Source: HK1 sp965204915 (GTDB lineage Bacteria; Pseudomonadota; Gammaproteobacteria; HK1). From it: a stretch of 64,000 bases of DNA. The DNA is taken from NCBI GenBank assembly GCA_965204915.1, contig OZ242023.1, positions 1,364,001 to 1,428,000 of the forward strand. Direction: 5' to 3'. The notes under the pieces were generated by a model. The model was not told where the DNA came from, did no database searches, and saw only the letters and a list, made by a program, of their open reading frames with translations. Positions 26,809-33,085 of the stretch are shown here, piece by piece; within the stretch, counting starts at the first letter, position 1, and the number at the start of each line of letters is the position of its first letter. Position numbers and translations under genes: made by a program.

Positions 26809-27426
26809 ATGCCGGTCGGCCATGACCCACGGTCTGCCCGGCTGGGAGCGCTGGCGACCCGGCAGCGCATGTCCGGCACGCATCTGAACTGGCACGTAGC
26901 GGAATCCCTGGGATTGCCGCCTCCGGGATCGGCCTCCCACCGGCTCCGTGATCGCTACGCCCATATCACGCTTTCCGGCACCCACTTCGCCGGCGAGTGG
27001 CTGCGGCTCACCCGTTTATCCTTGTCCCGTTCCCTCTCGCTCATGGATAGAGCCCGGCGCTCGCCGGAGCGGTCCGGTCTTGTCCGATCTCCCGTGCCCC
27101 GTTCCTACTTGCGCCCGAACCTCCACGCACCCACACCCTACGAACGACTTCGGATCGCCGCCATGGTCGATGCCGTCGTGGCCGCCGCCATGCGGATCTC
27201 CATGTCGGACCTCCGGCACATCCTCTCGGAATGCGACCACCCTCGCGGCGACACCGACGACAAACAGCCCAAGGGCTTCTGGCGCGTTGATCGGGACAAG
27301 GACCCCGAGCTCCGCCACACCGTCCTGACCCTCATCGCCTTCTGCGACCTCGAAGCGTTCTTCGGGCGATCGCCGACCATCCCCTGGCTCGACCTGCTGT
27401 GGAACACTCGTGACCCTCCGGGATGA
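26809..27426 (+). pseudogene. Decayed fragment resembling the C-terminus of a large restriction DNA methylase
   Basis: From about 27120 the frame reads YERLRIAAMVDAVVAAAMR, LRHILSECDHPRGD, KGFWRVDRDKDPELRHTVLT and LIAFCDLEAF. I associate this pattern with the C-terminal region of large Eco57I-like N6-adenine methylase/restriction proteins of over 1,000 residues. The catalytic domain is missing, the sequence before 27100 looks unrelated, and the reading frame diverges after CDLEAF. It is therefore a relic rather than a working gene. Family assignment is from memory of the motif order and is moderate. Confidence 0.45.
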
Positions 27427-27447
27427 AGACGGCGTAGACCACCCACC

Positions 27448-28030
27448 GTGGCTGGTCGGCTGGTCTTCGGGACCGAACCGACCGAGTTCCTCACCTCCGG
27501 CTCCATCGATGCCGCGTGCTACCGGGGAACCCGACTGCCCTCCGACGATCTCATCCATGCAGAACAGCTCGCCGGTCCACCCCCCGACCAGATCGATGCC
27601 GATATCGCCTTCGTCGCCCGCTTCATGCAGGCGCCATCGGACAAACGCCCGGACCGTGGCGACGCCGCCCCCCACGATCTCGATGTCGTCGACGAAGCTA
27701 TCGTCAACGCCGTCGCCCACAGCGACTACGCCATCTCCGCTCGAATATCCGCCTGTTCCTGCCCGCCGACCGCCTGGAGCTCTACAGCCCCGACACCCTC
27801 ACCCTCGACGACATGCCCTACCGCGCTTTTACACGCAACCAGCTTCTGGTAAGCTCCCCGTCCCGGATTCGGAGCAAGCGCACCGGGCAGGCGTTCCTGG
27901 AATCGAGGTGAGAGGGCGTGCGAAAGATCCTTGAGGACGGCGAAGCGCACTCCGGCCGGTGACTGGAGTGCGCGTTGTTCGGGGACGAGCTTCGGCTGAC
28001 GTTGTGGGCGAAGAGCGACATGATCGACCG
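27448..28030 (+). pseudogene. Frameshifted AlbA_2/RecG-like ATP-binding transcriptional regulator
   Basis: Pieces in several frames line up with one family. FLTSGSIDAACYRGTRL and DLDVVDEAIVNAVAHSDYAI (to about 27737) are followed, one frame over, by IRLFLPADRLELYSPDTLT, MPYRAFTRNQLLVS and SKRTGQAFLESR (to 27911), then EGVRKILEDGEAHSGR and LFGDELRLTLWAKSDMI in further frames. This is the GHKL/C-terminal half of AlbA_2 (Schlafen-type) regulators annotated as RecG-like. At least three frameshifts make it a pseudogene. Its 3' end abuts the AT-rich cassette. Confidence 0.6.
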
Positions 28031-28096
28031 AGTAAACAAATCGTTCATGATAACATCTACTCTACGATAACAAACACTTTCATTTGGAAAAATACA

Positions 28097-29017
28097 TTGA
28101 AATTATTAGATAAAATAACAAATCTTTCTTCTACTCAGTTTGAGAATTTAGTCTATGACTGCGTCCGCTCGATTGGAGTACGTAATCTTGTCTGGCGAAC
28201 ACCAGGCAGTGATGGAGGTCGCGATCTTGAAGGTCGTGTCATTGTTACCGATCTTGTTGGCGTTGCTAGAATGGAAAAATGGTATATTGAGTGCAAGAGA
28301 TACAAGAATTCAATAGATTGGCCAACTATCTGGAAAAAGATTGCCTATGCTGACTGTCAGAGAGCAGATGTTTTTTTATTGGCAACAAATTCTAATCCAT
28401 CGCCAAATTGTGAAAATGAAATACTGGAATGGAACAATTTTCAGCGCCGGCCTGCAATTCGGATCTGGAGAGGGTATTCATTCGAAGAGTTGTTGGCCAC
28501 AAAACCTCATATAAAATTATGTCATGGTCTTGAAGATTCAAATGTTGCTATAGGAAACCAAATTCTTCCACTTTCAAAATTGATCCTAGGGATAGTGCAT
28601 TCCGCAAATTCAAGCCTAATTTTTGGTTATGATGTCCACAGAGCTTTAGAGACAGCATCAATTCTGACAGAATTACTTGAACAGAGACTATCGGATGTAT
28701 CCATACACGGACGTTTTGGATCAGGACAAGTAATGCATAAACTTCCAATATGTAAATGGCTAGATGTGAATGGTGATTATTCAAGAATAGAGGAGATAGC
28801 ATTCATTTCTACTTTTACTGCACTGTATTATTTCTCTGGGGCAGATTCTATGAAAGTAACCACTTCTGGGAAATCCTGCGATTATACACTTGTAGAGCCC
28901 AAGACAAATTCATGTGTATTTTATAGCGCTTTGATAGTAGTTCTGGAATGGTCCTGCGCCGAAATAACTCAGATGAATGATGACTCTGCAACAGGGACGA
29001 TTAAGTTCCTGAATTAG
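28097..29017 (+). CDS. Mrr-type restriction endonuclease-like protein
   Basis: The N-terminal ~130 residues have a PD-(D/E)xK nuclease pattern of the Mrr type: TQFENLVYDCVRSIG, then RTPGSDGGRDLEG (D43) and WYIECKRYK (E65, K67), followed by the QRADVFLLATNS strand. The C-terminal ~170 residues (from about RIWRGYSFEELLA) match nothing I recognise and could be a sensing or binding domain. The start is uncertain: a TTG at 28097 precedes the conserved domain, but the frame stays open upstream to 27959 inside the pseudogene. It is AT-rich, and its stop is nine bases before the kinase gene. In context it is the likely effector of the cassette. Confidence 0.72.
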   Translation: MKLLDKITNLSSTQFENLVYDCVRSIGVRNLVWRTPGSDGGRDLEGRVIVTDLVGVARMEKWYIECKRYKNSIDWPTIWKKIAYADCQRADVFLLATNSNPSPNCENEILEWNNFQRRPAIRIWRGYSFEELLATKPHIKLCHGLEDSNVAIGNQILPLSKLILGIVHSANSSLIFGYDVHRALETASILTELLEQRLSDVSIHGRFGSGQVMHKLPICKWLDVNGDYSRIEEIAFISTFTALYYFSGADSMKVTTSGKSCDYTLVEPKTNSCVFYSALIVVLEWSCAEITQMNDDSATGTIKFLN

Positions 29018-29026
29018 AGGTGAGAA

Positions 29027-29731
29027 ATGGGAAACGATCGGATAGATGATAGAGCCGACTTCGACCTGACGCTGTTGGCCAATTTCGTTCATCAAGTAAT
29101 CAATCCTCTAAATGGAGTAATAGGAACTTTGGACAATCTAGTTGATGGAACAATTCACGAGGAACGAAGGAAACAGCGTACAGCCGCGGCAAGAGCACAG
29201 CTTGAAGGATGTGTAAATCTTCTCCGGAATCTCGCATTCCTGGTCCGATCTCCTCATTCTCTCGAGTCGGGGGATAAAAAGACTGTAGTTCTGCCACAGA
29301 TTATAATTGAAGAGGCTGGTAATCGCGATTTGAAAATTGAACTTCTCGATAAGAAAACTCAAAATTGTTGTAGCGCTCATCCGGAACTGATCAGGCAAGT
29401 TCTCATGAACATTTTCGATAACTGTACAAAATATTCGAAATCTGGTACTCGTATTCTCGTTGAACAATGGATTCAGAAAAGTACCAACAACGCCATGGTA
29501 ACTATACAGAATACTCCATCCCATTCTATCGATCCTGATGATTTGGAAAGGATGTTTGATCGAGGATTTCGAGGAGATAATGCGAAACAAGCCGTCGCTT
29601 CAGGGACAGGATTGGGAATGTACATCTGTAAACAGATTATCGAAGATATGCACGGTGGCAAACTTAAAGCTGGAACAGATAAAGGCGATCTGAAACTTAT
29701 GATCCGTATTCCAGAAGGAAGGGTGAAATAA
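29027..29731 (+). CDS. Soluble histidine-kinase-like protein (HisKA + HATPase, no sensor domain)
   Basis: The 234-residue protein has an H-box FVHQVINPLNGVIGTLDNL with the candidate phospho-histidine at H22, a dimerisation helix pair, an N-box IFDNCTKYS and a G2-box SGTGLGMYI. The expected G1 box (DxGxG) is replaced by QNTPSHSI, which is unusual, although the F-box-like LERMFDRGFRG is kept. There is no membrane helix and no PAS, GAF or other sensor domain, so input must come from a partner protein. The ATG follows GAGGTGAG. The stop overlaps the receiver start (TAATG), implying coupled translation. Confidence 0.8.
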   Translation: MGNDRIDDRADFDLTLLANFVHQVINPLNGVIGTLDNLVDGTIHEERRKQRTAAARAQLEGCVNLLRNLAFLVRSPHSLESGDKKTVVLPQIIIEEAGNRDLKIELLDKKTQNCCSAHPELIRQVLMNIFDNCTKYSKSGTRILVEQWIQKSTNNAMVTIQNTPSHSIDPDDLERMFDRGFRGDNAKQAVASGTGLGMYICKQIIEDMHGGKLKAGTDKGDLKLMIRIPEGRVK

Positions 29732-30186
29732 TGGCACGCACATCTGTAACAAACACTGTACTGATCCTCGATGACGAAGTGTATAATCTCACGTGGATGA
29801 TCGAATTTTTTCGAGATAAGGGACTAAATGTTAGAACATTTAGCGATGCGAATTCAATCGTCAAAGAGATTCAGAAAGAAATTTTTCGCTGTTTGGTATT
29901 GGATCTTAATGTACCGGTTAAACCCCCTCTGGATAAAGACGCCAAAGAAAGAGGTGACATTTTCCGTCGATATCCAGGATTGTTCATAGCATCTCTAGCA
30001 AGAAATTCTGGCTATAGAGGGAAACAAATAGTGATTTATTCAGTTCATAAAGAGGAGGCTGTGGAAGTCGAGGCAAAGAAGATTAGCTGCACATATATTC
30101 GGAAGGGGCGGCCTCGGGAAATGAAAGAAGAGCTTCAGAGTATCTTAAGCTACGATCCGACTAGGGCAGATCTTGTTAGCTGTTGA
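29731..30186 (+). CDS. Stand-alone response-regulator receiver domain
   Basis: The 151-residue protein is a CheY-like receiver without an output domain. The acidic pair is D14-D15 (LILDDE), the phospho-acceptor is D58 (CLVLDLNVP), a serine lies in VIYSVH and the conserved lysine in YIRKGRP. About 30 residues between the acceptor and the serine (DKDAKERGDIFRRYPGLFIA) are longer than usual. Its start overlaps the kinase stop by one base. It should act by protein contact, possibly on the neighbouring nuclease. Codon use is AT-rich like its partners. Confidence 0.82.
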   Translation: MARTSVTNTVLILDDEVYNLTWMIEFFRDKGLNVRTFSDANSIVKEIQKEIFRCLVLDLNVPVKPPLDKDAKERGDIFRRYPGLFIASLARNSGYRGKQIVIYSVHKEEAVEVEAKKISCTYIRKGRPREMKEELQSILSYDPTRADLVSC

Positions 30187-30197
30187 TCTGTTAGACA

Positions 30198-30590
30198 GTG
30201 GTGAATTCAAAACCACATCTTACGAATCGGACTCCAAACGGCTTCTCCGCCGAAGTCCAGTCGGTCCAGCGTAGAGCGGGACAGAAGTTCATGCAAGCTG
30301 ATCTCCGCTGGAGCACGAAGGCGGTCGAATTCGTTGGTGAAGCCATGCAATCGAACAGGCTGTTGGGCACCGAGCGCAACGCACCCCCGCACTTCGCCGG
30401 ACGAACCGATGAATTGAATCGGCTCGCGGGCTATGCCGAGTACGTGTTCCGGAACTCCGATCCCAGCGGCGGCATCGTGCTGATCGACGGCGTGCCGGGT
30501 TCCGGCAAGACGCAGTTGATGCGCCGGTTCGTCGAACGCCGGCAAGCCGGCGGCAACACGGCGTGCCGGGTTCCGGCAAGACGCAGTTGA
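30198..30590 (+). pseudogene. N-terminal fragment of an AAA ATPase, frameshifted by a tandem duplication
   Basis: This frame encodes the start of an ATPase (HFAGRTDELNRLAGYAEYVF, then GGIVLIDGVPGSGKTQLMRR) but runs out at 30590 because a 71-base tandem duplication shifts the frame just after the first P-loop. A better start than the GTG at 30198 may be the ATG at 30291 (MQADLRWSTKAVEF). Removing one repeat unit plus two bases would fuse it to the frame that continues to 31606. Confidence 0.7.
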
Positions 30591-30628
30591 TGCGCCGGTT
30601 CGTCGAACGCCGGCAAGCCGGCGGCAAC
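30488..30628. repeat. 71-bp tandem duplication covering the ATPase Walker A motif
   Basis: Copy 1 is 30488-30558 and copy 2 is 30559-30628, essentially identical. Each encodes GVPGSGKTQLMRRFVERR. The original in-frame unit would be 69 bases; two extra bases (AC) at the junction shift the frame. The short phrase CGGCGTGC recurs at both ends and in the middle, consistent with slippage. Confidence 0.92.
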
Positions 30629-31606
30629 GGCGTGCTGGCGCTCGCGGTGACCACCGCCGACATCCCCGAGGACGCCAGGAGCTTGATGTTCCTCATCGCC
30701 TCGGCCATGCCGGTCGGCAGACGCAAGGCATTGGGAATCGTCGGCGAGGAGCGCCGGGCGAAATCCTTGTCGTTCGCCGGCATCGGGAAATTCGATTGGG
30801 ACAATCCGACCGTCCCCGATCTGCCGATCACGGAGATGCTGCTGTTGAGCAAGGACACGGGGTGGTGGAAAGGCCAGTCGATGATCATCAGCATCGACGA
30901 AATCCAGACCCTCGAACCACCTGCGCGGAAGATGCTGCGGGTTCTGCACGAAGGCCTGCATGGCTGTCCGATCATGGTGGTATGCGCCGGCCTGCGACAT
31001 TCGATGAATGTGCTCGCCAACCCGAAGGACGACCCGCACACCATCTCGCGCTGCGCGTTACGCTTGAGTCTTGGATTGCTGAGCGAGGAGGAAGCACGGG
31101 AGGCTGTCGTACAGGGGCTCGCGAATCTCGGCGTCGAGTGTCCGGCAGACGTGGGTGGGAAGCTCGCCGCCGCGTCGATGGGGTTTCCGCAGCACGTGCA
31201 CGGCTACATCGCCGGCGCGATGGCGGCCGGCGAGGAGATCGGAGATCCATCCGACAGGAGGTTCCTCGATGCGGCCCTGGCCCGCGGCAACGAGATTCGC
31301 AACCAGTACTACGAAGCGCGGCTGTCGGCCATGCGCGCGCCCAAGGGCATCGTGTACCACTTGGCCGGCGCCATGCACGATGCCGGAGGGGGAGAGGCGA
31401 TGTACCTGCATGAGATCGTGGGCGCGCTGGAACGCCTGCCCGCCGGATACAACCCGGACCGCTTGCCGCCCATGCAGGTGATCGACTCGGCGGTGGAAGC
31501 CGGCGTGCTCGTCGAGGAAGCAGGGCTCTACTCGTTCGGCATTCCTTCGTTCCATGAACACGCGCTCGCGGCCTGCCGGGTGATGACGGGCGTGAAGGGT
31601 GCGTAG
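30563..31606 (+). CDS. AAA-family ATPase, main part (N-terminus separated by the duplication)
   Basis: The 347-residue frame carries the second copy of Walker A (GSGKTQLMRRFVERRQ), Walker B IISIDEIQTLEPPARKML, sensor-like VVCAGLRHSM and a C-terminal helical region ending FGIPSFHEHALAACR. The layout resembles Orc1/TniB-like P-loop ATPases used by mobile and defence systems, but I cannot name the family. As it stands, the frame lacks the first ~100 residues and has no good ribosome-binding site, so the gene is probably off unless the duplication is lost or is an assembly error. GC content is normal, unlike the AT-rich genes upstream. Confidence 0.65.
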   Translation: MPGSGKTQLMRRFVERRQAGGNGVLALAVTTADIPEDARSLMFLIASAMPVGRRKALGIVGEERRAKSLSFAGIGKFDWDNPTVPDLPITEMLLLSKDTGWWKGQSMIISIDEIQTLEPPARKMLRVLHEGLHGCPIMVVCAGLRHSMNVLANPKDDPHTISRCALRLSLGLLSEEEAREAVVQGLANLGVECPADVGGKLAAASMGFPQHVHGYIAGAMAAGEEIGDPSDRRFLDAALARGNEIRNQYYEARLSAMRAPKGIVYHLAGAMHDAGGGEAMYLHEIVGALERLPAGYNPDRLPPMQVIDSAVEAGVLVEEAGLYSFGIPSFHEHALAACRVMTGVKGA

Positions 31607-31710
31607 CCGCGGCAGGTCGGTGGCGGAGCGGGTGGAGGTGATCGGCCCGGAGCCGCCGGCGGACGGGACGGCCGATCCGGGAGCGTGCCGGGCGGGCGTA
31701 TGGAGGTTGG

Positions 31711-31771
31711 GAGGAGACGGCGCATCGAGCGGAGAGGCCCAATCGAGGGACGGCCCATCGCCGGTGGGTGC
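31711..31771. repeat. ~60-bp direct repeat, upstream copy of the mtnA 5' region
   Basis: This segment closely matches 31833-31891, 122 bases downstream, which contains the mtnA ribosome-binding site, TTG start and first codons. Shared stretches include GAGACGGCGCAT and CCCAATCGAGGGACGG. It looks like a decayed duplicate of the gene's beginning. Confidence 0.75.
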
Positions 31772-31843
31772 GGTTCCGCATCGGGCCGTACCCGTCCGGA
31801 ACGGCCTCGGGTGGGTGGAGCCGGTGCAAGAGGAGACGGCGCA

Positions 31844-32914
31844 TTGAGCGGGGACGCCCAATCGAGGGACGGTCCATCGCCGCTGGATGCGATCGCCTGG
31901 CGCGACGGCGCCCTCGCGCTCCTCGATCAGCGCCTCCTGCCGGGAGAATCGGTGACGCGGCGCTACACCGACTGCACGGGCGTGGCGGGCGCGATCCGGG
32001 ACATGGTCGTGCGCGGCGCCCCCGCCATCGGGGTAACCGCTGCGTACGGGGTGGTGCTCGCGGCGCGGCAACGCTACGCGCAGTCGCCCGCCGGGTGGCG
32101 CGAGCGGATCGAAGCCGACCTCGATCGCCTCGCCGCGTCGCGGCCGACGGCGGTCAACCTCGGGTGGGCGCTCGATCGGATGCGGCACGCGATCGGCACG
32201 GTCGCGGCCGATACCGACCCCGAACCCGCATTGCTGGAAGCCGCGCGCGCCATGCACGCCGAGGACGTCGCCGCCAACCGGCGCATGGGCGAGCTCGGGG
32301 CCGCCCTCATCGAATCGCGCTGCGAGGTCCTCACCCACTGCAACGCGGGCGCGCTCGCCACCGCCGGCTACGGCACCGCGCTGGGGGTCATCCGCGCCGC
32401 CCATGCGGCGGGCCGGATCGCGCACGTCTTCGCCGGCGAGACGCGGCCGTGGCTCCAGGGAGCGCGGCTCACGGCGTACGAGCTGGTCGAGGCCGGCATC
32501 CCGGTGAGCCTGATCGCCGACGCTGCGGCGGCCTGGGCGATGCGCCAGGGGCGGGTGCGCTGGGTGATCGTCGGGGCGGACCGGATCGCGGCCAACGGCG
32601 ACGTGGCGAACAAGATCGGCACCTTTTCCCTGGCGGTGAGCGCGCGCCACCACGGGGTGCGCTTCATGGTCGTCGCTCCTGTTTCCACGATCGACCCCGG
32701 TTGCGCGAGCGGCGCCGACGTCCCCATCGAGATCCGCGGGGACGACGAATTGCTCTCGCACGCCGGCGCCCGCGTCGCCCCGCCCGGGGCCGGGGCGTGG
32801 AATCCGGTGTTCGACGTCACCCCGGCCGCCCTGGTCGATGCGCTGGTGACCGAGCGCGGGGTCGTGCAGGCGCCGGATCGGGAGCGAATCGCGGCGCTGC
32901 TCGCCCGCGGCTGA
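31844..32914 (+). CDS. mtnA: S-methyl-5-thioribose-1-phosphate isomerase
   Basis: The 356-residue enzyme of the methionine salvage pathway converts MTR-1-P to MTRu-1-P. Motifs seen: VVRGAPAIGVTAAYGVVL, THCNAGALATAGYGTALG with the catalytic cysteine, GADRIAANGDVANKIG with the catalytic aspartate, and NPVFDVTPAALVDALVTERG near the end. AGGAGA eight bases before a TTG at 31844 decides the start; the frame is open further upstream through a repeated segment. No other salvage genes are adjacent. gyrA follows after 171 bases. Confidence 0.93.
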   Translation: MSGDAQSRDGPSPLDAIAWRDGALALLDQRLLPGESVTRRYTDCTGVAGAIRDMVVRGAPAIGVTAAYGVVLAARQRYAQSPAGWRERIEADLDRLAASRPTAVNLGWALDRMRHAIGTVAADTDPEPALLEAARAMHAEDVAANRRMGELGAALIESRCEVLTHCNAGALATAGYGTALGVIRAAHAAGRIAHVFAGETRPWLQGARLTAYELVEAGIPVSLIADAAAAWAMRQGRVRWVIVGADRIAANGDVANKIGTFSLAVSARHHGVRFMVVAPVSTIDPGCASGADVPIEIRGDDELLSHAGARVAPPGAGAWNPVFDVTPAALVDALVTERGVVQAPDRERIAALLARG

Positions 32915-33085
32915 CCGCCGCTCCGAAAGCGCACACCCGTTCGGCTCGCATATGCGCCATATCGCTGTCCGGGCCCTGATCGCGACGGTCCGGGCGGCTC
33001 CTCGTGATAGGATCGCGCGTCCGCCGGGACACGGCCGGCGCGGGCTCCCGCGCTCCCCGCGCGGCACGAGTACAGGAACTTCCAT

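Larger units (their letters stand above)
28030..30195. mobile_element. AT-rich three-gene island (horizontally acquired cassette)
   Basis: Base composition changes abruptly from GC-rich to AT-rich at about 28030-28060 and back at about 30190-30215. The insert holds three tightly packed genes on one strand: a nuclease, a kinase and a receiver. No integrase, terminal repeat or tRNA is visible. Its left edge lies in the decayed AlbA_2-like gene and its right edge just before an ATPase gene of normal GC content. Confidence 0.8.

Noticed and set aside
28030..30195. Identification as a known Detocs system
   Set aside because: No DtcB-like protein or known Detocs effector, and the kinase lacks a recognisable sensor; only the general logic is similar.
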